NCBI RefSeq assembly: GCF_036488675.1
Contig: NZ_CP133148.1
Location: forward strand, 2,418,001 to 2,482,000
Direction of reading: 5' to 3'
Length of the DNA: 64,000 nucleotides
Source: Sinorhizobium chiapasense
GTDB taxonomy: Bacteria; Pseudomonadota; Alphaproteobacteria; Rhizobiales; Rhizobiaceae
A model generated the notes under the pieces. It was not told where the DNA came from. It ran no database searches and saw nothing but the letters and a program-made list of their open reading frames with translations. The position numbers were made by a program, and so were the translations under genes. The stretch's first letter is position 1. The number at the start of each line of letters is the position of its first letter. Shown here piece after piece: positions 40,640 to 48,956 of the stretch.

Positions 40640-40816
40640 ATGGAAGTCGACCACAACACACTGGTGGCATTCGCCAAGAGCTGGGGGCTTTTCTATCTGA
40701 TTGCCTTCGCCATCGTCGTGCTCGTCTACGTGTTCTGGCCGAAGAACCGGAAGAAATTCGACGACGCCAAGAAGAGCATCTTGGATGACAAGGACGACAA
40801 GCCATGGCAGCCATAG
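40640..40816 (+). CDS. fixQ: Cytochrome cbb3 oxidase subunit IV
   Basis: A 58-residue single-span protein (LVAFAKSWGLFYLIAFAIVVLVYVFW) followed by a charged tail PKNRKKFDDAKKSILDDKDD. The size, position between FixO and FixP, and charged tail are those of FixQ/CcoQ, which stabilises the interaction of FixP with the FixNO core. GGGAGG precedes the ATG by six bases. Its end overlaps the fixP start by 13 bases. Confidence 0.92.
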   Translation: MEVDHNTLVAFAKSWGLFYLIAFAIVVLVYVFWPKNRKKFDDAKKSILDDKDDKPWQP

Positions 40817-41706
40817 AACGGGATCCGGTGACGGGCCGGCTGACCACGGGCCACGACTGGAACGGCATCGCGGAACTCGACACACCGATCCCCAAGGTGG
40901 TGATCTTCTTTCTCGTCGTGACGTTCCTGTTCTCGCTGGTCTGGTGGGTCCTGATGCCGGCATGGCCGCTCGCCACGACCTATACCAGGGGCGTTCTCGG
41001 AATCGACCAGAAGACAGAAGTGGAGGAAAGCATCGAAGCGGCGAACGCGGCTCGGTCGATCTGGCTCAGCGATCTCGCGGGCAAGGACTGGAGCCAGATC
41101 CAGGCGGATGGAACCTTGATGGCGAAGGTCAAGGAGACCGGACACCGCCTGTTCGGCGACAATTGCGCGGTCTGCCACGGCGCGAGCGGAAAGGGCGGGC
41201 CCGGCTTTCCGGATCTCACGGACGGCGACTGGATCTGGGGCGGCGATCCGGACGCGATCGCGCAGACGCTTCGCGTCGGGGTCAATTCGACGGCCGAGGA
41301 CACCCGCACTTCGCAAATGCCCGCCCTCGGCCGCGACGGCGTTCTCGACAGGACGCAAATTTTGGATGTGGCGTTCTATGTGCGTTCGCTCAGCGATCCG
41401 TCTCTTTCGACGCCAGAGACTGCCGATCGGATCGGAAAGGGCAAGGAGGTGTTTGCGGCCAACTGCGTGAGTTGTCACGGCGAGGACGCAAAAGGCAAGG
41501 CGGACGTCGGAGCCCCTAACCTGACGGACAGCCACTGGCTCTATGGCGGCAGCGCCAACCAGATCGTCACCACCATATATGGCGGACGGATGGGGCACAT
41601 GCCGAACTGGGGGGCACGTCTGGCGCCGGAAGAGATAAAGATCCTTGCACTCTACGTCGCGACCATGGGAGGTGAGAAGCAGTTTACGGGAGAGCAGAGC
41701 CAGTGA
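40804..41706 (+). CDS. fixP: Cytochrome cbb3 oxidase diheme subunit III
   Basis: A 300-residue membrane-anchored diheme cytochrome c. The anchor helix is PKVVIFFLVVTFLFSLVWWVL; heme sites are CAVCH (121-125) and CVSCH (221-225), with axial Met in SQMPALG and GHMPNWG. It takes electrons from the bc1 complex or soluble cytochromes and passes them to FixO. Start overlaps fixQ. The stop overlaps the next small gene (GTGA). Confidence 0.96.
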   Translation: MAAIERDPVTGRLTTGHDWNGIAELDTPIPKVVIFFLVVTFLFSLVWWVLMPAWPLATTYTRGVLGIDQKTEVEESIEAANAARSIWLSDLAGKDWSQIQADGTLMAKVKETGHRLFGDNCAVCHGASGKGGPGFPDLTDGDWIWGGDPDAIAQTLRVGVNSTAEDTRTSQMPALGRDGVLDRTQILDVAFYVRSLSDPSLSTPETADRIGKGKEVFAANCVSCHGEDAKGKADVGAPNLTDSHWLYGGSANQIVTTIYGGRMGHMPNWGARLAPEEIKILALYVATMGGEKQFTGEQSQ

Positions 41707-41933
41707 GTGACACGGCGCTTGATCGACTGTGCCGGCAAGCGGACGAAGGCGGCACGAAGCCACGCCGCCCCTGGTGGGTGCTGCCGCTGCTCTTCGCGGT
41801 GCTGGCGATCTTCGCCGGCGCCAATCTCCATTTCATCTATGTCGCGGTCCGTTCCGACCCGGGCTGCGTCGAACATATGAAGGAACGCTCTGGCGTTGAC
41901 GGCATGTACCGGGCGGCACGATCCGCCTGCTGA
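41703..41933 (+). CDS. Small membrane protein coupled to fixP
   Basis: A 76-residue protein starting at a GTG that overlaps the fixP stop (GTGA), so it is translationally coupled to the oxidase genes. One hydrophobic helix (WWVLPLLFAVLAIFAGANLHFIYVAV) is followed by a short periplasmic or cytoplasmic tail with two Cys (SDPGCVEHM and ARSAC). I do not recognise FixG, FixH, FixI or FixS; the maturation genes are missing here. A role in oxidase assembly or stability is inferred from position only. Similar small proteins with a G-C-V motif occur beside other oxidase genes, but I cannot verify that. Confidence 0.7.
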   Translation: MSDTALDRLCRQADEGGTKPRRPWWVLPLLFAVLAIFAGANLHFIYVAVRSDPGCVEHMKERSGVDGMYRAARSAC

Positions 41934-42037
41934 ACTCCTTGGACCGGCATCGGTTTGAGGCTAAAATTATGCAGCAATTCAAGAGGTTGCGGTGAACTTT
42001 GCGCGGAACGACGCGCGGCGCCGCAGGAGGAAGCGGG

Positions 42038-42811
42038 ATGGGACCGAACGACATTGTCGAACCCTATGCATCGCCGCGGGCGCGCCATCTGCCCCCCGCC
42101 ACCGTGTTCCAGTGGTTGCGCAAGGGATGGCAGACGTTGATCGTCGATCCGGTGCCGAGCCTGATCTACGGCGTCGGCGTCTTTCTCGTCTCGGTCGTGG
42201 TCATCTGGACGCTGTTCACTTTCGGCTACGACTACATCCTGTTTCCGGCGCTCGCCGGCTTCATGGTGGTCGCGCCGTTTCTCGCGATTGGGCTTTATGA
42301 AAAGGCGCGTCTCACCGACGCCGGCGAAAAGGCAACGCTCGTAAAAATGCTCTTCGTGCGCCCTGCCTCAGGGGCCCAGGTGCTTTTCATCGGCGTGCTC
42401 CTGATGCTGTTGATGGCGACATGGATGCGCGCCGCGGTCATCGTTTATGCGCTTTTCTTCGGCGTGCGGCCGTTTCCCGGCCTTGACGATATTGCGCCGA
42501 TGCTCTTCGGAACGCCGACCGGATGGGCGATGCTGTTGACCGGCTGTGTGATCGGCGGTCTCTTCGCCGCCTTCTCCTTCGCGATCGCGGTCATCTCGAT
42601 TCCTATGCTGCTCGACCAACGGCTCGACGCCTTCACGGCGATGGGAACCAGCATTGCGACCGCCTGGAACAACTTGCCCGTGATGATCGCCTGGGGGTTC
42701 GTCGTGCTTTGCGCCTTCCTCCTCTCGGTTCTGACGGTAGGAGTGGCGATGATCGTGCTCTTTCCCGTCATCGGGCATGCGACCTGGTACGTTTATCAGG
42801 ACATGAAATAA
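42038..42811 (+). CDS. DUF2189 family membrane protein
   Basis: A 257-residue integral membrane protein with six or so helices; the pattern WLRKGWQTLIVDPVPSLIYGVGVFL near the N-terminus, FPALAGFMVVAPFLAIGLYEKAR, and FAIAVISIPMLLDQRLDAFTAMGTSI are hallmarks of DUF2189. The family is common next to cbb3 or other cytochrome oxidase genes, but its function is unknown. GCAGGAGGAAGCGGG precedes the ATG. It begins 104 bases after the small coupled gene and could be transcribed with fixNOQP. Confidence 0.88.
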   Translation: MGPNDIVEPYASPRARHLPPATVFQWLRKGWQTLIVDPVPSLIYGVGVFLVSVVVIWTLFTFGYDYILFPALAGFMVVAPFLAIGLYEKARLTDAGEKATLVKMLFVRPASGAQVLFIGVLLMLLMATWMRAAVIVYALFFGVRPFPGLDDIAPMLFGTPTGWAMLLTGCVIGGLFAAFSFAIAVISIPMLLDQRLDAFTAMGTSIATAWNNLPVMIAWGFVVLCAFLLSVLTVGVAMIVLFPVIGHATWYVYQDMK

Positions 42812-42835
42812 GCGCGACTTCGCCTTGCCAAGCCG

Positions 42836-44104
42836 TTACCCGTCGTTGCGCAGCGTCTCCTTTTGTGTAATCAGCCGGGCGCTGTGCTGGCCGCTCAAGT
42901 AGATCCATAGCCAGCTCCAGGCGACGGCGAAGCGGCTGCGCGTGCCGATCAGGAAATAGATGTGGGCGATGCCCCAGATCCACCAGGCGAGCGCGCCCTT
43001 GAGCTTGATCCTGCCAAAGTCGATGATCGCGGCACGCTTGCCGATCGTGGCGAGGCTCCCCTGATGACGATAGCGGAACAGTCCGGGCGCCGGCTTGCCC
43101 TCGAGCCGGGCGCGGATCACCCGGGCAACGTAGGCGCCCTGCTGCTTGGCGGCGGGCGCGATGCCCGGCACCGGCTTGCCCTCCTCCTGCATGACCGAGG
43201 CCGTGTCGCCGATGACGAAAACATCGGGCCGCCCGGGAGCGCTCAGATCCTTTTCAACGATGGCGCGGCCGGCGCGATCCGCCTCGATCCCGAGCCAACG
43301 AGCGGCGGGCGAGGCCTGCACACCAGCGGCCCAAACCAGCGTGCGGCTCGGCACGAAGACGTCGCCGATCATCACGCCGGCGTCGGTGCAGTCGGTGACG
43401 GCAGCCCCGGTGCGCACTTCCACACCGAGTTTTGCGAGTTCCCGGGCGGCATAGGCCGACAGCTCCTCGGTGAAGGCGGGAAGGATGCGCGGCCCTGCCT
43501 CGACGAGCACCACCCGTGCCTGTCGCGTATCGATGCGGCGGAACTCGCCCGGCAGCGTCCGATGCGCCATTTCGGCGATGATACCGGCAAGTTCCACCCC
43601 GGTCGGGCCAGCGCCGATTACGGTGAAGGTGAGCAATGCATCGCGTTTCGCCGGATCCTCCTCGAGCTCCGCCCGCTCGAACGCGAGAAGCACGCGCCGG
43701 CGAATGGTCGTCGCGTCCTCGAGCGTCTTCAATCCGGGCGCCACCGGTGCCCATTCGTCATGGCCGAAATAGGCATGCGTTGCACCGGTCGCGAGCACCA
43801 GCGTGTCGTAGGAGACCGGCTTGCCGCTGGCGAGGACCACGCTCTTGTTGGCCGGATCAACGCCGACGACCTCGCCGAGCAGCGTGGTCACCTCCGGCCG
43901 GTCACGATAAAGGTTGCGGATCGGCCACGCGATCTCCGAAGTTGCCAGCAGCGTCGTTGCCACCTGGTAGAGCAGCGGCTGGAAGAGATGGTGGTTGCGG
44001 CTGTCGACCAGCGTTATCCGAACGGGCGCGCCGCGAAGATCGTTGACGAGTTGCAGCCCGCCAAAGCCTCCGCCGACGACAACGACATGATGTTTTTCCT
44101 GCAT
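42836..44104 (-). CDS. ndh: Type II NADH dehydrogenase (NDH-2)
   Basis: A 422-residue non-proton-pumping NADH:quinone oxidoreductase. FAD binding: VVVVGGGFGGLQLVNDL at the N-terminus and VFVIGDTASV later; NAD binding: TVIGAGPTGVELAGIIAEM. The AAKQQGAYVARVI segment near residue 320 is the quinone-site signature of NDH-2. The C-terminus has amphipathic and hydrophobic stretches (WWIWGIAHIYFLIG, WSWLWIYLSG) for membrane attachment. The ATG at 44104 is the family start. It converges on the DUF2189 gene, so the region as a whole deals with respiration. Confidence 0.94.
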   Translation of the reverse strand: MQEKHHVVVVGGGFGGLQLVNDLRGAPVRITLVDSRNHHLFQPLLYQVATTLLATSEIAWPIRNLYRDRPEVTTLLGEVVGVDPANKSVVLASGKPVSYDTLVLATGATHAYFGHDEWAPVAPGLKTLEDATTIRRRVLLAFERAELEEDPAKRDALLTFTVIGAGPTGVELAGIIAEMAHRTLPGEFRRIDTRQARVVLVEAGPRILPAFTEELSAYAARELAKLGVEVRTGAAVTDCTDAGVMIGDVFVPSRTLVWAAGVQASPAARWLGIEADRAGRAIVEKDLSAPGRPDVFVIGDTASVMQEEGKPVPGIAPAAKQQGAYVARVIRARLEGKPAPGLFRYRHQGSLATIGKRAAIIDFGRIKLKGALAWWIWGIAHIYFLIGTRSRFAVAWSWLWIYLSGQHSARLITQKETLRNDG

Positions 44105-44205
44105 CGCATTCCGCCTTGTTTCCAAGACTGTCCGCCTTCGGGAGACCGCACACAACCGCTTGTTCGACATGGCTCCCCTGCAACATCGCGTGCCCCGGCC
44201 TACTG

Positions 44206-44308
44206 CATGTTTCTTTAAATCGTAGCCGATTTAAGGATAAAAACATGCAGCAATTCAAAGTGCTACAGCGTCCTTTGCGCGTCTGATAAGACGCGCGGCG
44301 CTGTAGAC
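44206..44308. repeat. RIME-like repeat (inverse copy of that at 34978-35093)
   Basis: CTGCATGT...TTAAATCG / CGATTTAAGGA...ACATGCAG is followed by AATTCAAAGTGC and the X module. The arrangement is the reverse complement of that at 34978-35093. It fills the gap between ndh and an Lrp-type gene. Confidence 0.8.
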
Positions 44309-44309
44309 C

Positions 44310-44774
44310 CTATTCGGCATAACCGACAGGCACGGCCGTGCCGCTTTTCAAGACTTCCATGGAAATTGAGGCGGAAACGTCAAACAGTTCCACCTTTCGA
44401 ACGATCTGCTTGTAGACGACGTCGTAATGCTCCACGCGCGGCAGCACCACCTTGACGATATAGTCGTAGTTGCCGGTCAGCCGGTGCGCCTCGACGATCT
44501 CGGGAATATCGCTGATCGCGCGCCGGAATTTTTCGATCCATTCGTCGGAATGATGCGCCGTCTTGATCAGCGCAAACACCGTGGTCGGTACACCCATCTT
44601 TTCCCGGTCGAGCACAGCGATGCGCCGCGCGATATAGCCCGCCTCCTCCAGTCGCTGAATGCGCCTCGAACAGGCGGAAAGCGACAGGTTCACGCGCTCC
44701 GCCAGGTCGCTCATGGCCACACTGCCATCCTCCTGCAGGAGCGCCAGCAGCTTCCGGTCTCTCTCATCCAACAC
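44310..44774 (-). CDS. Lrp/AsnC-family regulator
   Basis: A 154-residue protein. N-terminal HTH: DERDRKLLALLQEDGSVAMSDLAERVNLSLSACSRRIQRLEEAGYI; C-terminal RAM domain: FRRAISDIPEIVEAHRLTGNYDYIVKVVLPRVEHYDVVY, where the G-D-Y-D-Y turn binds small ligands, usually amino acids. Starts at GTG 44774 after GAGGAG. It diverges from an Asp/Glu racemase gene at 44995, which is a probable target. Confidence 0.92.
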   Translation of the reverse strand: MLDERDRKLLALLQEDGSVAMSDLAERVNLSLSACSRRIQRLEEAGYIARRIAVLDREKMGVPTTVFALIKTAHHSDEWIEKFRRAISDIPEIVEAHRLTGNYDYIVKVVLPRVEHYDVVYKQIVRKVELFDVSASISMEVLKSGTAVPVGYAE

Positions 44775-44994
44775 GCCAGTGACTCCTCGCTGCCGACCAA
44801 GTTGACGCCCATAATTTGCGGAAAATGCGACCGTGACACAAATATTGCGCGCAGATTTCCCCAGATCTCTCCCTTAAAGCAAACACATCCGGTCAAAGCC
44901 GCGCCATACTTTTAACAATGGAACGGGATCAGAAGGTGGCAAGACGGCATCTTCTTCGTCCCGCTGTTGATACCTGTCCAAGAACGAGGGGACC

Positions 44995-45714
44995 ATGGAA
45001 ATGCGCAAGATCGGCCTTATCGGCGGCATGAGCTTCGAGAGTTCGGCGGTTTACTATCGCATGGTCAACGAGGCCGTGCGCGAACGCCTGGGCGCGCTGC
45101 ATTCGGCCGAAGTGCTGCTTCATTCCGTGGACTTTCAGACGATCGTCGACCTGCAGAAGGCCGGCCGTTGGGACGACGCCGCTCAGCGCCTCTCCGACGT
45201 CGCACGCGGGCTGAAGGCCGCCGGCGCGCAATGCGTGCTGATCTGCACCAACACGATGCATCTGATTGCCGATCAGGTGCAGGCATCGGTCGACGTGCCG
45301 CTGATCAACATCATCGACGAGTCCGCGGCGCGATTGAAGGCGGCCGGCAGCCGTAAACCGCTGCTGCTTGCCACGCGCTACACGATGGAGCACGGCTTCT
45401 ATGCCGAGCGCATGAAAAGGCACGGGATCGAAGTGATGGTCCCGGATGCCGATGGCCGCACCTTGACCCACAACGTCATCTTCGACGAGCTTTGCGCCGG
45501 CAAGGTGCTGGAGCCTTCACGCAAGGCGCTGGTCGCCCTCATCGAGAAGGCCAAGGCCGAAGGCGCCGACGCGGTCATTCTCGGCTGCACCGAGATCTGC
45601 CTGATCCTCGACCCCGCCAATTTGGCGCTACCCGGCTTCGATTCCACCGCCATCCATGCCGAAGCCGCTGTCGAATTCGCGCTTGGCGGTGAGGCCGTGA
45701 GCTGCGCCGCGTAG
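44995..45714 (+). CDS. Aspartate/glutamate racemase family protein
   Basis: A 239-residue pyridoxal-independent racemase. Two catalytic Cys sites are visible: VLICTNTMHLIADQVQ (Cys about 83) and AVILGCTEICLILDP (Cys about 199), each in a T-N-T-M-H or G-C-T-E context. The N-terminus KIGLIGGMSFESSAVYYRM is that of aspartate racemases of the YgeA type, which act broadly on amino acids. ACGAGGGGACC precedes the ATG. It is divergent from an Lrp regulator that may sense its substrate. Confidence 0.92.
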   Translation: MEMRKIGLIGGMSFESSAVYYRMVNEAVRERLGALHSAEVLLHSVDFQTIVDLQKAGRWDDAAQRLSDVARGLKAAGAQCVLICTNTMHLIADQVQASVDVPLINIIDESAARLKAAGSRKPLLLATRYTMEHGFYAERMKRHGIEVMVPDADGRTLTHNVIFDELCAGKVLEPSRKALVALIEKAKAEGADAVILGCTEICLILDPANLALPGFDSTAIHAEAAVEFALGGEAVSCAA

Positions 45715-45854
45715 GGCTGCAACACAGGCTCTGCCTCAGGGGCGCGGCCGCCAACGCCGCCCCGAGGCGCGAATACCGCGCCCTCCAGCAAGCACAGACG
45801 AGCCCGCTGGCTGCATTTAGCCGGCTAATACGTCAACGATTGCAGGGCGGCGCC

Positions 45855-45986
45855 TTATCGGCGCTGATACATAAACCCCGCTGCAGCACCGAGAGCGATG
45901 CCGATAGTGACACCGGCCGGAAGGTTACCGAGCGCCGATCCCATAACCGCCCCAACGCCGATGCCGATTGCAATGCCCACAGCCAT
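45855..45986 (-). CDS. Glycine-zipper micro-protein, 43 residues
   Basis: Reading the minus strand from ATG at 45986 gives MAVGIAIGIGVGAVMGSALG, then NLPAGVTIGIALGAAAGF and MYQRR before a TAA. It is two short hydrophobic helices built of G-x-x-x-G and G-x-G steps joined by N-L-P, with a basic end. Such glycine-zipper peptides are common, unnamed membrane proteins in many bacteria. An in-frame stop lies 18 bases before the ATG, so it cannot be longer. The ribosome-binding site is weak (GAGG, 14 bases upstream), which lowers confidence. Confidence 0.5.
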   Translation of the reverse strand: MAVGIAIGIGVGAVMGSALGNLPAGVTIGIALGAAAGFMYQRR

Positions 45987-46024
45987 GGGCGGGACAATGC
46001 CTCAGGCATGTGGCGATAATCCGC

Positions 46025-46429
46025 TCACGCCACCTGGTCATACTCCGCCCGCGCCTTGCGGATCGCGTCGTGGTTTTGGAGCGACCAGTCGACGAATAGT
46101 TTGAGCGGCACGAGAAACGACCGGCCGAGATCGGTGAGTCTGTATTCCACGCTCGGCGGCTGCGTCGGATAGACCGTGCGGCTCAAGTAGCCGTCACGCT
46201 GCAGGTCGCGCAACGTCTGCGTCAGCATGCGCTGCGAAATGTCCGGGATCAGGCGCCGCAGCTGCGAGAAGCGCAAGGGGCCGTCGGCGAGCGACAGGAT
46301 CATCAGCGAGTTCCATTTGCCGCCGATATTGTCCATCACATCGCGCACCGGACAATTGGCCATATCCATCGGCACGCCGCACACCATCACCACCCGCTTC
46401 CCCTTCACTGCGCCCGTCGTCTTGTTCAT
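46025..46429 (-). CDS. HxlR-family regulator
   Basis: A 134-residue winged-helix regulator. Typical of HxlR/Ytc[64 protein letters not shown], followed by [14 protein letters not shown] Cys in MANCPVRD and another upstream (VMVCGVP) could be redox or electrophile sensors, as in related QorR and HypR. It is divergent from a quinone-reductase-like gene, the usual genetic partner. Confidence 0.92.
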   Translation of the reverse strand: MNKTTGAVKGKRVVMVCGVPMDMANCPVRDVMDNIGGKWNSLMILSLADGPLRFSQLRRLIPDISQRMLTQTLRDLQRDGYLSRTVYPTQPPSVEYRLTDLGRSFLVPLKLFVDWSLQNHDAIRKARAEYDQVA

Positions 46430-46595
46430 GGCGGTACCCTTTCCGTAACCACCGCAGAAAAAACTGCCTCCTTTACAGCTCTTAGCAGATTACGGGATAA
46501 GAGAAAATCTCAAAAAGAGACCAGCACTCGAAATCATGCCAACGCTCCAGGAGAGACGGCAAGCGGGGCTGGAAGGCGAAACGAAAGGAAAGATC

Positions 46596-47483
46596 ATGTC
46601 CGAAACGTTGCTCGTGACCGGCGCCGCAGGTCAGCTCGGTAAGCTCGTGCTCGACGCGCTGCTTGCTTCCGGCAAGGTGAAGCCGGCCGGTATCATAGCG
46701 GCCAGCCGCGACAGCACCAAGCTCGCCGCCTACGCCGCCAAGGGCGTGCAGACGCGCGCCGCCGACTTCGACGACCCGGCCTCGCTGGAAAAAGCATTCG
46801 CCGGCGCCGACCGCATCCTCATCATTTCGACCGACGCGCTGGGTCAGCCGGGAAAGCGGCTGCAGCAGCACCTGAATGCCGTGGCCGCAGCCAGGAAGGC
46901 CGGCGTCAGGCATATCCTCTACACCTCGATGCCGAACCCGGAAACCTCGGTCATTCCCTTCGCGCCCGATCATCTCGGCACCGAAAACGCCATCAAGGCG
47001 ACCGGCATTCCCTACACGATCCTCAGGAACGGCTGGTATATGGAAAACCTCTTCATGGCCCTGCCGCACGCGCTTGAAACCGGGCAGTGGTTCTCCTCCG
47101 CCGGTGCCGGCCGTCTCGCCCACATCGCCCGCAGCGACGCCGCCGAAGCCGCGGCAGCGGCACTCCTTTCCGGCTCCACGGAAAGCCGCACCTATACGCT
47201 GACCGGCGCCGAACTGCGCTCGACCGACGAGATCGCAGCCCTCGTCGCCAGCACCACGGGCAAGAAACTCGACGTCGTCCACATTTCCGATGAAGCGCTC
47301 GCCGGCGGCCTCAAGGGTGCGGGCCTGCCCGACTTCCTGATCCCGATCGTCGTCTCGTTCGACAGCAACACCCGCGAAGGCCACATCGGGATGGTGACCA
47401 GCGATATGCCCGCGCTGACCGGCAAGACGCCCATCAGCCTTCCCGCATTCCTCGAAGCGAGCAAGGCAACGCTCGTTCAATAG
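46596..47483 (+). CDS. NmrA-like NAD(P)H:quinone oxidoreductase (QorB/YtfG-like)
   Basis: A 295-residue atypical short-chain dehydrogenase. The cofactor loop LLVTGAAGQLGKLVLDALL and strand GVQTRAADFDDPASLEKAFAGADRILIIS are standard; SVIPFAPDHLGTENAIKATGIPYTILRNGWYMENL matches E. coli QOR2 (YtfG), which reduces quinones with NADPH. The catalytic Tyr of classical SDRs is absent. Start at 46596 after AAAGGAAAGATC. Paired with a divergent HxlR regulator that is likely to respond to quinones or other electrophiles. A clear terminator follows. Confidence 0.9.
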   Translation: MSETLLVTGAAGQLGKLVLDALLASGKVKPAGIIAASRDSTKLAAYAAKGVQTRAADFDDPASLEKAFAGADRILIISTDALGQPGKRLQQHLNAVAAARKAGVRHILYTSMPNPETSVIPFAPDHLGTENAIKATGIPYTILRNGWYMENLFMALPHALETGQWFSSAGAGRLAHIARSDAAEAAAAALLSGSTESRTYTLTGAELRSTDEIAALVASTTGKKLDVVHISDEALAGGLKGAGLPDFLIPIVVSFDSNTREGHIGMVTSDMPALTGKTPISLPAFLEASKATLVQ

Positions 47484-47497
47484 TTCGCCGGCACATC

Positions 47498-47530
47498 AAA
47501 GCCCCGGTCACTACCGTCCGGGGCTTTTTG
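47498..47530 (+). terminator. Intrinsic terminator after the quinone reductase gene
   Basis: AAAGCCCCGG (47498-47507) pairs with CCGGGGCTTT (47518-47527) around ten bases, followed by TTG to give a run of five T. This is the most classical rho-independent terminator in the window. Confidence 0.85.
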
Positions 47531-47602
47531 TCGAAGATCGCATTGGCGCGCGGCGTCCGGGCTCTATCTACTTCTCTCGCGTCAAATACGGGAGGAAAAG
47601 CT

Positions 47603-48214
47603 ATGACGGCGCCGATCGACTTCTGGTTCTCGATAGGAAGCCCTTACACCTTTCTGGCCGTCATGCGGCTGACAGAAGTCGCCGAACGGGCGGACGTCGA
47701 AGTTCGCTGGAGGCCCTTCGACGCCCGCGCGATCCAGCTTGACGCACACGATGTTCCCTTTGCCGACAGACCGCTCAAGGCCGCCTACATGTGGCGCGAT
47801 ATCGAGCGGCGCGCCGCGAGGTTCGGTCTGCCTCTGAGGCTGCCTATTCCCTACCCGCTAACCGAGTTGGAACAGGCCAACCGCGTTGCGGTGCTCGCCG
47901 CCGATGAAGGCTGGTGCCCGGCCTATGCGATCGCCACCTACCGCCGCTGGTTCGTCGACCGCGATCCTGCCGGCAGCGAGCCGAACCTCTCGACAAGCAT
48001 CAGGGAAGCGGGACAGGACCCCGCCCGCGTGCTGAAGCAGGCAAGCTCCCGTGCCGTGGCCGACGCGCTTGACGCCGCTACCAGCGAGGCAAAAGAAATA
48101 GGCATCTTCGGTTCGCCCTCCTTCGTCTCAGACGGCGAACTGTTTTGGGGCCACGATCGCCTGGAGGACGCAGTCGAATGGCAGCACAATCTGGATCTGG
48201 GAAATCCGGGGTGA
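47603..48214 (+). CDS. 2-hydroxychromene-2-carboxylate isomerase-like (DsbA-fold) protein
   Basis: A 203-residue thioredoxin-fold, glutathione-S-transferase kappa-type protein. IDFWFSIGSPYTFLAVMRL with the Ser in place of the first Cys of DsbA is typical of HCCA isomerases; IGIFGSPSFVSDGELFWGHDRLEDAVEW is the cis-Pro loop and C-terminal helix. These act on naphthalene-pathway intermediates in some bacteria but many relatives have unknown roles; no aromatic degradation genes are nearby. GGGAGGAAAAGCT precedes the ATG. Confidence 0.9.
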   Translation: MTAPIDFWFSIGSPYTFLAVMRLTEVAERADVEVRWRPFDARAIQLDAHDVPFADRPLKAAYMWRDIERRAARFGLPLRLPIPYPLTELEQANRVAVLAADEGWCPAYAIATYRRWFVDRDPAGSEPNLSTSIREAGQDPARVLKQASSRAVADALDAATSEAKEIGIFGSPSFVSDGELFWGHDRLEDAVEWQHNLDLGNPG

Positions 48215-48237
48215 AGCAGTGACGACAGTTGAGTTGC

Positions 48238-48427
48238 TTGCCCCGCCTGCCGGCACGTTCTCCCCGTTCTTGACGGGGAGAACGGCGTATGCCGCGCCCT
48301 CCCGCCCATCTTCCCCGCCCTCCCGCCCATCTCCCCCGCAAGCGGGTGAAAAGGGTTTGAGCGGCCGCATCGAATCCCTTCTCCCCACCTGCGGGGAGAA
48401 GGTGCCGGTAGGCGGATGAGGGGCGAA
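48238..48427. repeat. Rhizobial GGGGAGAAGG-type palindromic repeat
   Basis: Two hairpins (GTTCTCCCCGT-N5-ACGGGGAGAAC at 48257-48283; CCTTCTCCCC-N6-GGGGAGAAGG at 48377-48402) lie within a larger imperfect palindrome bounded by GCCTGCCGGCACG and GGTGCCGGTAGGC. Between them is a tandem CCCTCCCGCCCATCT/C unit (2 copies). This is a different repeat family from the CTAGAGC mosaics, and may end transcription of the isomerase and DoxX genes, which converge here. Confidence 0.8.
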
Positions 48428-48431
48428 CCGC

Positions 48432-48938
48432 TTATACTTTTCCTCTCGCCGACGCGAGCCACCAATCCACCGACAACCTGCCCGCACCCCACGTAGTGAC
48501 GCCGAGCGCCATCGCCGCCCAGGTCAGATGAATCGGCCATCCGTCCGGAACGGTGAGCTGTATAACGATTGTCATTGCAAGAAGTCCGAGCGCGACGAGG
48601 CGCGTCGCCAGTCCCAGGACAACGAGCGTCGGCAGCAGGACCTCCGCGCAGGCGACCACGAAGGCCGTCACCGCCGGCGCCGGGAAGGCATAGGGTCCAC
48701 CCGGCAGATGCAACTGGAACTCCGACGTGAAAAGCAGCACAGCGACATCGTTGAGCTGTAGGAAGCCGTCCCATTTGCTCATGCCCGAGCGCCAGAAGGG
48801 CACGGCAAGCCCCAGCCGCAAGGCAAGCTGGGCGAGAGATGCCGGCGCGACCGCGGCAATCAGGCCATCGATCCGGCCAAGCCAGCCAGTCCCGCCCCAA
48901 TTTTGCTGTTTGTCGAAGAACTTTGGTACGAGAGTCAC
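48432..48938 (-). CDS. bufD: DoxX-family membrane protein (BufD-like)
   Basis: A 168-residue protein with four membrane helices; LALRLGLAVPFWRSGMSKWDGFL is the DoxX signature with Arg and Lys in helix 1, followed by PAVTAFVVACAEVLLPTLVVLGLATRL. DoxX proteins are the usual fourth member of bufferin operons, with a proposed role in quinone-linked redox chemistry. GTG start at 48938 with GGGAGGATGAGAAG before it. A 210-base mosaic repeat lies between it and bufC, so it may now be transcribed poorly or separately; the order bufA-B-C-D is kept. Confidence 0.8.
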   Translation of the reverse strand: MTLVPKFFDKQQNWGGTGWLGRIDGLIAAVAPASLAQLALRLGLAVPFWRSGMSKWDGFLQLNDVAVLLFTSEFQLHLPGGPYAFPAPAVTAFVVACAEVLLPTLVVLGLATRLVALGLLAMTIVIQLTVPDGWPIHLTWAAMALGVTTWGAGRLSVDWWLASARGKV

Positions 48939-48956
48939 CTTCTCATCCTCCCTGGA

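Noticed and set aside
46440..46500. CCGTAA...TTACGG inverted pair between HxlR and quinone reductase genes
   Set aside because: Arms are only six bases and about 40 bases apart; HxlR operators are normally closer-spaced, so support is too weak.
48290..48345. Short CRISPR-like tandem (CCCTCCCGCCCATCT units)
   Set aside because: Only two adjacent units without spacers; part of a rhizobial palindromic repeat.
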